Assembly (NCBI RefSeq): GCF_007004625.1
Contig: NZ_VIFV01000012.1
Coordinates: forward strand, 1 to 64,000
DNA from: Planococcus salinarum
Lineage (GTDB): Bacteria; Bacillota; Bacilli; Bacillales_A; Planococcaceae
Direction of reading: 5' to 3'
Length of the DNA stretch: 64,000 nt
The notes under the pieces: model-generated
Database searches by the model: none
The model's input: the letters and a program-made list of their open reading frames with translations, nothing else
What the model was told of the DNA's origin: nothing
Shown here: positions 54,918-63,467 of the stretch, in pieces
How positions within the stretch are numbered: position 1 is the first letter of the stretch
How the letters are laid out: every line of letters begins with the position of its first letter
Position numbers and translations under genes: made by a program

Positions 54918-55748
54918 TGGATATTCGGTTGGTTGTTGCAACAAAGTAATTCTGATTATTCCACGTGCGGAGAATTCTGTCAACTAGGAATTGCGAGAAA
55001 GTTTTGGGGAGATGGAAACCTGGTGAGGGAGAGCATCCCATTAATAAAGTGAAGCTGGGTCAGAAGCAAAGGGAGGTTCGTGAGTGGCGGGCCGCTCACG
55101 AACCCAGCAGTTTGCGCAGCAAACTGTAGGCATTCGGGGGTTGGGTCTGGGTGGCGGAATCGGCTCCGGACAGTAAACAGGGCGTTCCGGACAGTATTTT
55201 CGTTTTGCGGACAGTATTTTGCGAATGCGGACAGTATTTGAGTGGTTCCGGACAGTAAATCCTTAATTTGGAAATTCAGCTTGCTTGAAAATGAAAAATC
55301 AGCAGCCCGACGAGCCAAATCTCATTAGAAATCGCGAATCTTGCCCGATTTCGCCATCCCAAATTGCCAATCTCATCGATCGACGACCGATTTCGCGCAA
55401 AAACAGACGATATCGCGACCGAAACCTGATACCGCTTCCACAGCTCCCGCCAACCCCACCTCTAAAACCAACCCCAACCCCAGAAATGAAAAGCCTTCGC
55501 CGCCAGCGAAGGCTCCTTGCAGACATTGGAAGATTTTCGCTGTGCGAAAACCTTCCGCTAAGGGCATAATTTTTATTCGAGTCAACAGGGGGAGCAAATG
55601 CGGCCAAGTTTCTTCCATAAGAGTTCCCCACATTTCGAAGAAAGCGCCGGCTGCGGCACCCAAAAAATTCAAAAATTCCTGTTGACAGTCAATTCTGAAT
55701 CGTGATAGGATTCATCTCATAACAACAACCGCATATGAAATACAGTAC
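54918..55748. other. Region between the two SAM-I riboswitches
   Basis: No gene. Besides the repeat array at 55168-55256, it has inverted repeats GGTTCGTGAG/CTCACGAACC (55075-55104), CAGTTTGC/GCAAACTG (55108-55126) and AAGCCTTCGC/GCGAAGGCT (55493-55516). The two divergent SAM-I promoters lie at its ends. Confidence 0.6.
55168..55256. repeat. Phased 20-21-bp repeat array
   Basis: GGACAGTA starts at 55168, 55189, 55209, 55229 and 55250 (periods 21, 20, 20, 21), with TTTT or AAAC after the core and variable bases between. It shares the core GGACAGTATT with array B at 48241. No coding sense, since the period breaks the frame. Confidence 0.9.
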
Positions 55749-55902
55749 TCTTATCAAGAGCAGGCAGAGGGAAATTGGCCCTATGACGCCCAGCAACCGA
55801 CCGTAATACCTTCGTGAGAAGGGGCGCTTTATGCGCCGGGATGAACATCCCGCAAGGCACGGTGCTAATTCCACCAGATATTTTATTTCTGGAAGATAAG
55901 AG
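55749..55902 (+). promoter_or_regulatory. SAM-I riboswitch for mtnKA
   Basis: CTTATCAAGAGCAGGCAGAG, GGCCCTATGACGCCCAGCAACC, GGTGCTAATTCC and the closing GATAAGAGG that pairs with the start show a complete SAM-I aptamer with an extended P3/P4 arm. It faces mtnK. Confidence 0.96.
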
Positions 55903-55922
55903 GCATGGAACCTCTTAATTCT

Positions 55923-55954
55923 GCGCCTCTTTCTTTCGGGAAAGAGGCGTTTTT
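55923..55954 (+). terminator. SAM-I-controlled terminator before mtnK
   Basis: CGCCTCTTTC pairs with GAAAGAGGCG (loop TTTCG), then TTTTT. It lies 21 bases after the aptamer and 27 bases before mtnK. Confidence 0.93.
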
Positions 55955-55980
55955 ATATTGGATTAGAGAGGAAGATAACT

Positions 55981-57159
55981 ATGGCAACTACAGCAATTAC
56001 TACATATCACGCATTGACAGAAGCGGAGGCAATCGCATTGGCAGCCGAACTTTTCCCGGAAGGAGCAAGACTGGAATGCCGGGAAATCGGTGACGGAAAT
56101 TTGAATTATGTCTTTCGGGTGAGCGACCAGGAAAGCGGCAAAGGCGTCATCATCAAGCAGGCGCTGCCTTATGCGAAAGTGGTTGGCGAGAGTTGGCCTC
56201 TGACGTTAAAGCGTGCGGCGATTGAAGCAGCGGCACTCCGGAAGCATGGTGAATTCGCAACCGGCCTGGTGCCGGAAGTGTACGGTACAGATGAGAAATT
56301 AGCCTACACGGTGATGGAGGACCTGTCCCATCTGACGATTGCCCGGGAAGGCCTGATCCAGGGGAAGAGCTACCCCAAATTATCAACGCATATCGGTGAA
56401 TACCTGGCACAGACTTTATTCCATACATCAGATTTCGCCTTGCATCCATTTGAAAAGAAGAAGTTGGCTGCGGAATTTTCCAATCCGGAATTGTGCAAGA
56501 TCACGGAGGACCTGGTATTCACGGATCCATTTTTCGATTATGACACGAACGATTTCGAACCGGAGCTGCGGCAGGCGGTCGAAGCGGTTTGGCGCAACGA
56601 TGCCTTGAAGCTCGAAGTGGCAAAATTGAAGCGCAGCTTTCTGACAGAAGCGGAAGCGTTGCTGCACGGCGACCTCCACACCGGCAGCATTTTCGCCGAT
56701 GACAATGAAACCAAGGTCATCGATCCGGAATTCGCTTTTTACGGACCGATCGGCTTTGACGTCGGCTTGTTCCTTGCGAACTTGCTGGTGCAAGGCATTA
56801 CGAGGGATGGAGAAGGCCGTGACACAATCGTGAAGCATGTCGAGAATACCTGGAACGTATTTGAAACACGTTTTTCCGAACTATGGAAAAGTGAAGGCAT
56901 TGAAGATTTCAGAGGGGTTCAGGGCTACCGGGAGTCGGTGCTCGAAAAAATCTTCCGGGATGCACTCGGTTTTGCCGGCTGTGAATTGATCCGCCGTACA
57001 ATCGGCCTGGCGCATGTCAAAGACCTCGACGGCATCGAAGACGCGGAACGGCGCATCCATTCGAAAAAGCAGGCGCTCCACATCGGAGAGACTTTAATCA
57101 TAAAACGCGGCGAACTGGCATCGATCAACGATGTCACAGCGCTGTTGGAGGAGTTGTAA
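55981..57159 (+). CDS. mtnK: 5-methylthioribose kinase
   Basis: A 392-residue kinase of the aminoglycoside phosphotransferase fold that phosphorylates methylthioribose at O1. GDGNLNYVFRV (Gly-rich loop), the catalytic LLHGDLHTGSIF and VIDPEFAFYGPIGFD (metal loop) are the active-site motifs. GAGAGGAAG lies before the ATG. First gene after the SAM-I riboswitch, three bases from mtnA. Confidence 0.96.
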   Translation: MATTAITTYHALTEAEAIALAAELFPEGARLECREIGDGNLNYVFRVSDQESGKGVIIKQALPYAKVVGESWPLTLKRAAIEAAALRKHGEFATGLVPEVYGTDEKLAYTVMEDLSHLTIAREGLIQGKSYPKLSTHIGEYLAQTLFHTSDFALHPFEKKKLAAEFSNPELCKITEDLVFTDPFFDYDTNDFEPELRQAVEAVWRNDALKLEVAKLKRSFLTEAEALLHGDLHTGSIFADDNETKVIDPEFAFYGPIGFDVGLFLANLLVQGITRDGEGRDTIVKHVENTWNVFETRFSELWKSEGIEDFRGVQGYRESVLEKIFRDALGFAGCELIRRTIGLAHVKDLDGIEDAERRIHSKKQALHIGETLIIKRGELASINDVTALLEEL

Positions 57160-57162
57160 GAA

Positions 57163-58224
57163 ATGGCGATACCCTTATCGATTCAATGGATCAACGGCCA
57201 GTTGATCATCCTGAACCAGCAGAAACTGCCATATGAAACGGAGTACATTGCACTCAATACGATCGAAGATGTCTATGACGCCATCATTACGCTGAAAGTC
57301 CGCGGCGCACCCGCCATCGGCATTACCGCCGCTTACGGTTTGGCCATCGCAGCACAAAAGCACGACACGGAAGCGCTTGAGCCTTTCCATCATTACGTGA
57401 AAAAAGACGCGGTTTACCTGGGTTCGTCGCGACCGACAGCGGTCAACCTGGTGTGGGCGCTCGGCCGGCTGCAGCATTCGATTGAGTCGGCGCAAACAGT
57501 CGCGGCGGCCAAAGCGCAAATTCTGGCCGAAGCGGTCCGCATCCATAAAGAAGACGAAGAAGCGTGCCGCAAGATTGGCGGTTATGCGCTAGAGCTGTTG
57601 GAAGGGCGCACGCGCGTCCTGACGATCTGCAACGCCGGTTCCATCGCGACTGCGAAATACGGCACCGCGCTGGCACCGTTCCACCTCGGCAAGGAACTGG
57701 GCCGTGAATTTGAAGTCTATGCCTGCGAAACGCGTCCGGTGTTTCAGGGGGCGCGGCTGACGGTATGGGAACTGCAGCAGGCAGGCGTTGATGTGACGCT
57801 GATCACCGACAGCATGGCAGCGCACACCATTGGCGCCAAAGGCATTGAAGCGATCATCGTCGGCGCTGACCGCATTGCGGCAAATGGCGATACCGCGAAT
57901 AAAATCGGGACGCTCAACCTGGCGATCCTGGCCGCGGCTTACAACATTCCGTTTTATGTGGCGGCGCCGGTGGCGACATTCGACCTGCAGATTCCAAACG
58001 GCAAGAACATTCCGATAGAAGAGCGGGCGACGGAAGAAATCACCCATATTGCAGGACAGCCCATCGCACCGAACGGCACCAAAGTCTTTAACCCGGCATT
58101 CGACGTAACGCCGGCACAATACATCACGGCGATCATCACGGAAAAAGGCATCATCTATCCGGATTACGAGCGAAATATTCTTGAAGTGTTTACAACAGTT
58201 AGTGGAAAAGGAGAGAAATTATGA
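57163..58224 (+). CDS. mtnA: Methylthioribose-1-phosphate isomerase
   Basis: A 353-residue isomerase converting MTR-1-P to MTRu-1-P. The active-site Cys is in [17 protein letters not shown] and the Asp in [36 protein letters not shown] is the N-terminal signature. This feeds mtnB on the opposite arm. It overlaps the lipoprotein gene by four bases (ATGA), so the transporter is translationally linked to the pathway. Confidence 0.96.
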   Translation: MAIPLSIQWINGQLIILNQQKLPYETEYIALNTIEDVYDAIITLKVRGAPAIGITAAYGLAIAAQKHDTEALEPFHHYVKKDAVYLGSSRPTAVNLVWALGRLQHSIESAQTVAAAKAQILAEAVRIHKEDEEACRKIGGYALELLEGRTRVLTICNAGSIATAKYGTALAPFHLGKELGREFEVYACETRPVFQGARLTVWELQQAGVDVTLITDSMAAHTIGAKGIEAIIVGADRIAANGDTANKIGTLNLAILAAAYNIPFYVAAPVATFDLQIPNGKNIPIEERATEEITHIAGQPIAPNGTKVFNPAFDVTPAQYITAIITEKGIIYPDYERNILEVFTTVSGKGEKL

Positions 58225-59306
58225 AAAAACAATCATTTTTAATACTTGCGGCTTTATTATTCATCAGTCTTTTATTGGCGGCCTGCCAGCCGAAAGGCGA
58301 AACGGTGACGGAAGCGGAAACGGACTCGGACAAGAAGGCGGAAACATCGGAACATCCATTGGCCGGCAAAGAAGTGGCATTGATTCTGCAGCAGAATCTC
58401 GGAACGTTTTCGGCCCAATACATAGCCGGAGTGGAAGAACAGGTGGAGAACTTTGGCGGCAAAGTCACCGTGTTCAACTCTGAAGGAGATTTGGCGAAAA
58501 TGGCATCCAATTTGGACGCAGCCATCAACCAGGGAGCAGACGCAATCCTGATTGACCATGGAACAAAAGAGGCGTTGAACCAGGGAGTTGAAAAAGCGGT
58601 GGAAAAAGGGATTCCGGTGGTTGCGTTTGACGCGGGAATCGACGTGGAAGGTGTGGTTTCGCTTGAACAGGGTGACCAGCTGATGGCGGAACAGACTTTG
58701 GGGAAACTCGCTGAAGACCACGACGGCGAAGCGAATATCGTGAAAATCTGGACAGCTGGCTTTGCGCCGATGGAACGCCGCCAAATCGCGTATGAGCAAT
58801 TCTTGAAAGACAACCCGGGCATCAAGGAAGTGGCAGCTTTCGGCGCGGCAACGGCAAATACAGCGCTCGATACGCAGGCGCAAATGGAAGCGATTTTGAA
58901 GCAATATCCGAACGAAGGGGACATCACAGCTGTTTGGGCGGCTTGGGATGAATTCGCGAAAGGCGCGGTCCGTGCAATCGAGCAGGCAGGACGCACCGAC
59001 ATCAAAGTTTACAGCATCGACATGAGCGATGAAGATTTGCAGATGATCCAAAAAGACGGCAGCCCGTGGGTCGCTTCGGCAGCGGTCGATCCGGCGGATA
59101 TCGGGCGCATCCAGGTGCGTTACGCGTATCAGTTGATCAACGGTGAACAGCCGGAAGAGAAAGTGGTATTGGAGCCAGTCTTCATCGATGCCGAACAGCT
59201 TCCGGAAGAAACGGTGACAACGGAAACGTTGAGCGAACACATCGAAGGATGGGGAGCAAGCGAGCAGGGCTATACCGACGACCTTCGTGAACTGGAAGGA
59301 AAATGA
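58221..59306 (+). CDS. ABC-type sugar-binding lipoprotein, likely methylthioribose
   Basis: A 361-residue solute-binding protein. Signal peptide with lipobox LLLAAC (Cys ~21), then a ribose-binding-like fold (Peripla_BP_4/RbsB family) with [20 protein letters not shown] and PVVAFDAG. It overlaps mtnA in ATGA. Being cotranscribed with mtnKA under SAM-I control, its ligand is probably methylthioribose or a related nucleoside/sugar; the sequence alone would say only ribose-type. Confidence 0.88.
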   Translation: MKKQSFLILAALLFISLLLAACQPKGETVTEAETDSDKKAETSEHPLAGKEVALILQQNLGTFSAQYIAGVEEQVENFGGKVTVFNSEGDLAKMASNLDAAINQGADAILIDHGTKEALNQGVEKAVEKGIPVVAFDAGIDVEGVVSLEQGDQLMAEQTLGKLAEDHDGEANIVKIWTAGFAPMERRQIAYEQFLKDNPGIKEVAAFGAATANTALDTQAQMEAILKQYPNEGDITAVWAAWDEFAKGAVRAIEQAGRTDIKVYSIDMSDEDLQMIQKDGSPWVASAAVDPADIGRIQVRYAYQLINGEQPEEKVVLEPVFIDAEQLPEETVTTETLSEHIEGWGASEQGYTDDLRELEGK

Positions 59307-59365
59307 AAGAGTGGAGCCGTCCTCGGAATTGGGCGGCTCCTTTCGGCGAAAGGAGGATTGCAGTG

Positions 59366-60919
59366 ATGGCACAATTATTGGATATGCAGGCAATCGGCAA
59401 GCGATTCGGCAATGTGACAGCGCTGGAAAACGGCCAGCTGGCACTCGAAAAAGGGGAAGTTCACGCGTTGCTTGGTGTCAACGGAGCGGGAAAAAGCACC
59501 ATGATCAAGATTCTGTCAGGGGTTTACGGCCAGGACAGCGGCGACATCCGGCTGGACGGCGAAACCGTCTCATTGCACTCGCCGAAACAGGCAAAAGAAC
59601 ACGGCATTTATTGCGTCTACCAGGAAGTCGATACGGCCATTGTTGCGGAACTGACGGTGGCGGAAAACATCCTGATGGACAGTTTTGCGGCAGGGGGCAG
59701 TTTTCTGCTGTCGAAGCAAAAGATAAACAAACAGGCGAAAGAAGCATTGGTCCAACTGCAGTCGGAAGAAATCTCCGTCACCCGAAAAGCGGGAACGCTC
59801 ACTTTGGCGGAAAAACAGCTGGTGCTGATTGCACGGGCATTGGTGCATTCGGCAAAGATCATCATTTTTGATGAGCCGACAGCGCCTTTGTCATTGACGG
59901 AGTCGGATAAACTGTTTTCGGTCATCCGGAAATTGAGCAGCGAAGGCGTCGGCTGTGTCTTCATCTCCCACCGGCTGCCGGAAGTTTTTGAGATCAGTGA
60001 CCGCATAACGGTTATGCGCGAAGGGAAATGGGTCAACACTTTCGTTACGGCAGAGTCGCATTCCGAAGGGGTTATCGAAGCGATGCTGGGCGAGGCGCTG
60101 AGCCATGAGTTGGAATACCAGCCGCATCCGGCAGGAACCGGTTTGCTGGAAGTCAATGGCTTGTCGGATGGCCATAAATTAAAGGATATTTCATTGTCCG
60201 TAGGAGCTGGTGAAATCGTCGGCATTGTAGGACTCGTCGGCGCCGGCAAAACCGAGCTCGCCAAAGCGCTGTTCGGAGCGGCGAATTCCGTCAGCGGCTC
60301 GGTGAGAATTGCCGGGAAACAAACCCGCATCAAGCATCCGGGCGATGCAATCCGGGCCGGCATGGCACTGATTCCGGAAGAACGCCGGAAAGAAGGGTTG
60401 TTTGTCCGCGAAACGCTCAGAGCCAATGCTTCGTTTCCTAACCTGCGGAAATTTTCATCGGGGCTGTTCATGAACAAAGCCGCCGAAACCAAATTTGCGG
60501 AAGAAATCATCGGCAAATTGAAAATCAAGACCGGCGACACCGAAACACCGCTCCTCCACCTGAGCGGCGGGAACCAGCAGAAAGTGGCCATCGGCAAGTG
60601 GATGAGCCTCGACTCGCTGCTGTATTTATTCGACGAACCGACAAAAGGCGTCGACATCGGCGCGAAAGTGGACATATTCAAATTGATCCGGGAACTGGCC
60701 GGAAGCGGCAAAGGCTGCCTGTACTTCTCCAGTGAAATCCATGAAGCGATCGGCATTTCCGATCGGATTCTGGTAATGTGCGATGGTCAGATCGTGAAGG
60801 AATTATCACGTCAAGAAGCGACCCAGGAAAGGATATTACTTTATGCAAGCGGTGGAAAAGAAGAGCTTAACAAAGCCGAAAAACTCAGTGAAAGAGAACG
60901 CAGTCCAATTTCTGTTTAA
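59366..60919 (+). CDS. Ribose-type ABC ATPase, two nucleotide-binding domains
   Basis: A 517-residue RbsA/MglA-type ATPase with two ABC halves. The first has Walker A GVNGAGKST and Walker B IIFDEPTAPL; the second has a degenerate Walker A (GLVGAGKTE), signature LSGGNQQKVAIGKWM and YLFDEPTKGVDIGAK. Typical for pentose importers. AAAGGAGG precedes GTG 59363/ATG 59366; the frame from 59303 is too early. It lies 59 bases after the lipoprotein gene, and its last 77 bases overlap the permease gene. Confidence 0.92.
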   Translation: MAQLLDMQAIGKRFGNVTALENGQLALEKGEVHALLGVNGAGKSTMIKILSGVYGQDSGDIRLDGETVSLHSPKQAKEHGIYCVYQEVDTAIVAELTVAENILMDSFAAGGSFLLSKQKINKQAKEALVQLQSEEISVTRKAGTLTLAEKQLVLIARALVHSAKIIIFDEPTAPLSLTESDKLFSVIRKLSSEGVGCVFISHRLPEVFEISDRITVMREGKWVNTFVTAESHSEGVIEAMLGEALSHELEYQPHPAGTGLLEVNGLSDGHKLKDISLSVGAGEIVGIVGLVGAGKTELAKALFGAANSVSGSVRIAGKQTRIKHPGDAIRAGMALIPEERRKEGLFVRETLRANASFPNLRKFSSGLFMNKAAETKFAEEIIGKLKIKTGDTETPLLHLSGGNQQKVAIGKWMSLDSLLYLFDEPTKGVDIGAKVDIFKLIRELAGSGKGCLYFSSEIHEAIGISDRILVMCDGQIVKELSRQEATQERILLYASGGKEELNKAEKLSERERSPISV

Positions 60920-61880
60920 ATACGGCGCCATCATCCTGCTGGTTGCGATTATCCTGTATTTCAGCAGCATCAGCGACGCGTTCTTCAGCTACGGCAACTT
61001 CTCGGATATTCTCCGGTCGATTTCAATCGTCACGCTGCTGGCGCTCGGCGTTACATTCACGCTCGTCGTCGATGGCTTTGACTTGTCCGTCGGCTCGACG
61101 ATGTCCCTGTCGACCGTCGTGACGGCATCGCTGATGGTCTGGTATGACATGCCGCTTTGGCTGGTGCTGTTATTGCCGCTACTGATCGGTGTGGCGGTCG
61201 GGCTCGTCAACAGCTTCCTCATCACGGTCATCGGCATTCCCGATCTCCTCGCGACACTCAGTATGATGTATATTGTGGCGGGTCTTCACCGCACGTATAC
61301 GGAAGGCTATTCCATCTACAATAATATGCCGCTGACGTCCGGCGGCACGGCTCCCGGCCAATTGTCCGAGGCGTTCCTGTGGATCGGGCAGGGCCAGATG
61401 CTCGGCCTTCCGGTGCCGGTGTGGATCATGGTCATCATGGTGCTGGCGGCGTATGTGATCCTGAATCACACGCGCTGGGGCCGCATTCTCTACATGACCG
61501 GCGGCAATGCGGAAGCAGCCACACTATCGGGCGTCAACGTGAAAAAGGTCAAGACTTCGGCGTACATCATTTCCGGCGTCTTCGCTTCGATGGCAGGTGT
61601 CCTGTTCACGGCGCGCGTCGGTTCCGGCCAGATTGATGCCGGTGCGCCTTTATTGATGGAAGCAGTTGCCGCAGTATTTGTCGGTTATTCGGTGCTCGGC
61701 GCCGGCAAGCCGAATGCGCTCGGCACGTTCTTCGGCGCAGCCGTCATCGGCATCCTGCTGAACGGGCTGACGATTCAGAACCTGCCGTATTACGCTTTTG
61801 ACATTGTCAAAGGGGCTGTGCTCGTTGCGGCTTTAGCGGTTACGTACGTGTATGCGAAAAATAAATTCGCGAAGAGCTGA
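60843..61880 (+). CDS. Ribose-type ABC permease (RbsC-like)
   Basis: A 345-residue permease with about ten spans (BPD_transp_2 family). LALGVTFTLVVDGFDLSVGS, FLITVIGIPDLLATLSMMYI and AVAAVFVGYSVLGAGKPNAL are the family's signature stretches. The ATG at 60843 follows AGGAAAGGA and lies 77 bases inside the ATPase gene; both frames stay open over the overlap, so the start could also be internal. Forms the importer with the two genes before it. Confidence 0.9.
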   Translation: MQAVEKKSLTKPKNSVKENAVQFLFKYGAIILLVAIILYFSSISDAFFSYGNFSDILRSISIVTLLALGVTFTLVVDGFDLSVGSTMSLSTVVTASLMVWYDMPLWLVLLLPLLIGVAVGLVNSFLITVIGIPDLLATLSMMYIVAGLHRTYTEGYSIYNNMPLTSGGTAPGQLSEAFLWIGQGQMLGLPVPVWIMVIMVLAAYVILNHTRWGRILYMTGGNAEAATLSGVNVKKVKTSAYIISGVFASMAGVLFTARVGSGQIDAGAPLLMEAVAAVFVGYSVLGAGKPNALGTFFGAAVIGILLNGLTIQNLPYYAFDIVKGAVLVAALAVTYVYAKNKFAKS

Positions 61881-61902
61881 GGGATTCTTGCACGTATAAC
61901 TG

Positions 61903-61946
61903 TAAAAACGTTCGTAAGGTGTTTTGACACTTTGCGAACGTTTTTT
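61903..61946 (+). terminator. Terminator of mtnKA-ABC operon
   Basis: AAAAACGTTCG pairs with CGAACGTTTTTT, with an inner stem of AAGGTG/CACTTT, then a T run. Confidence 0.93.
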
Positions 61947-62065
61947 CTGTTTTTTTGGAGTGTCCGGAAAGGTGTGGTTTAATGATGGTGAAAAAATGGC
62001 AGTGTTGAAACAGGGATGAAAGGGTAAGACTGGAGTGTAAATAAAAAAAGAAGGAGGACCCGAAG

Positions 62066-62935
62066 GTGCAGAATGAAAAAACGATGGAAGTTGGAGAATT
62101 TAAAGAAAGACAAAAGTCCGTGATGCTGGATGGAATAGTCGACGAACCTGTAAGAATAAATTATACGGACGTCGGCTCTGGCCCAACGTTACTGTTGCTT
62201 CATGGTATTCCTACCTGGTCTTATTTGTATCAGGAAATGATTGAAGAGCTTCAAAAAGATTACCGCGTCATTGCACCTGATATGCTGGGTTATGGTTGGT
62301 CTGACCGCCGTGACCGATTTGACCGCTCACTGCAAGTACAGGCCAAAGTCATTACGGGTCTTATGGATATATTGCAATTGGAAAAAGTTCATTTCGTGGG
62401 TCACGACATCGGCGGCGGAGTCGGATTGGTGCTCGCGGTTGATTATCCTGACCGATTGGAAAGCCTTATTTTATCCAACAATGTCGCTTATGATTCCTGG
62501 CCGATTAAAGAAATGATGCAGTTAGGGCATCCGTCATGGACAGACAAACCTGTTCAGGAAGTGAGTGACTTTCTGAAAAAGGCATTTCAAGATGGCATCT
62601 TAAACAAAGAACAGAAGACAGATGCATTTCTTGAAGGAATCGTAGAGCCATATCAAAATGAAGAAGGCAAGAAGAGTATGGTTCGAAATGCTGCGGCGTT
62701 AAATACGAATGAGATAACGAGGTTGACCCATAAGTTATCCGGAATTCCACATCCTACGCTCATTTTATGGGGAGTACAGGATCCCTGGCAGAAATTAAAA
62801 TTCGGCGAAAAACTTCAAGAAGATATTCCTGACAGCAAGCTGCTGAAGATAGAGCATTCCGGCCATTGGCTGCCGCAAGATGCCCCTAAGGAGTTCGCTG
62901 AAGAAATTAAAGGTTTTCTTCAAAAGAATGAATAA
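62066..62935 (+). CDS. Alpha/beta hydrolase, haloalkane dehalogenase/epoxide hydrolase-like
   Basis: A 289-residue hydrolase. LLLHGIPTWSYLYQEMIEEL (oxyanion HG) and VAPDMLGYGWSD match the haloalkane-dehalogenase group. The nucleophile is Asp114 in VGHDIGGGVGL, as in dehalogenases and epoxide hydrolases, with His in IEHSGHWLPQDAP. In those enzymes the Asp is usually followed by Trp, which binds the leaving halide or fixes the pocket; here it is Ile. So the reaction is open. GTG start after AAGGAGG. Monocistronic. Confidence 0.85.
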   Translation: MQNEKTMEVGEFKERQKSVMLDGIVDEPVRINYTDVGSGPTLLLLHGIPTWSYLYQEMIEELQKDYRVIAPDMLGYGWSDRRDRFDRSLQVQAKVITGLMDILQLEKVHFVGHDIGGGVGLVLAVDYPDRLESLILSNNVAYDSWPIKEMMQLGHPSWTDKPVQEVSDFLKKAFQDGILNKEQKTDAFLEGIVEPYQNEEGKKSMVRNAAALNTNEITRLTHKLSGIPHPTLILWGVQDPWQKLKFGEKLQEDIPDSKLLKIEHSGHWLPQDAPKEFAEEIKGFLQKNE

Positions 62936-62966
62936 TAGAAGGAACCCTCTCCAAATCTATCGGAAA

Positions 62967-62999
62967 ACTTTTCCCTGGTAGTTCGGGAAAGGATTTTTA
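62967..62999 (+). terminator. Weak terminator after the hydrolase gene
   Basis: CTTTTCCC pairs with GGGAAAGG around a 9-base loop, then ATTTTTAA. Confidence 0.55.
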
Positions 63000-63107
63000 A
63001 TAATAGGAATTGCTCCAGTAAAGTAACCTACGTTACAGTTTTCTTTCCAACAATCTCATATGCTGCTGTTGAAAAGAATTGTAAATGCTAACAAAGGAGT
63101 GGTTTCA

Positions 63108-63434
63108 ATGTTCGAAAAAATCTTATCAGAAGAGCAATTCAATAACGCCATCAGCAAAAAAGATCAGCCGGTCCTTATAAAATTTTTCGCAGACTGGTGT
63201 CCGGACTGTAAGCGGATGGATATGTTCATGGGGGAAGTTCTGGCGGATTTCCACAATATCTCTGCGTATTCCCTCAATAAAGATCAATTTGAAGAAGTTG
63301 CGAATAAACAGGATGTAATGGGGATACCGAGTCTGCTGGTTTTTCAAAACGATCGGAAGTTGGGTCATCTTCACAGTGCCAATGCTAAAACGCCTGATGA
63401 AACAAAGGGATTTCTCCAGGAGTTTTTTTCTTAA
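63108..63434 (+). CDS. Thioredoxin-family protein
   Basis: A 108-residue thioredoxin-fold protein. The redox motif is WCPDC (FADWCPDCKRMD), MGIPSLLVFQNDRK holds the cis-Pro, and HLHSANAKTPDET is the C-terminal end. CPDC is not the CGPC of true thioredoxins, so it is probably a dedicated thiol carrier. AAAGGAG precedes the ATG at 63108. It lies 33 bases before an FAD disulfide reductase gene, its probable partner. Confidence 0.88.
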   Translation: MFEKILSEEQFNNAISKKDQPVLIKFFADWCPDCKRMDMFMGEVLADFHNISAYSLNKDQFEEVANKQDVMGIPSLLVFQNDRKLGHLHSANAKTPDETKGFLQEFFS

Positions 63435-63467
63435 AGATTTACATTACACGAAAAGGAGATGTATAAC

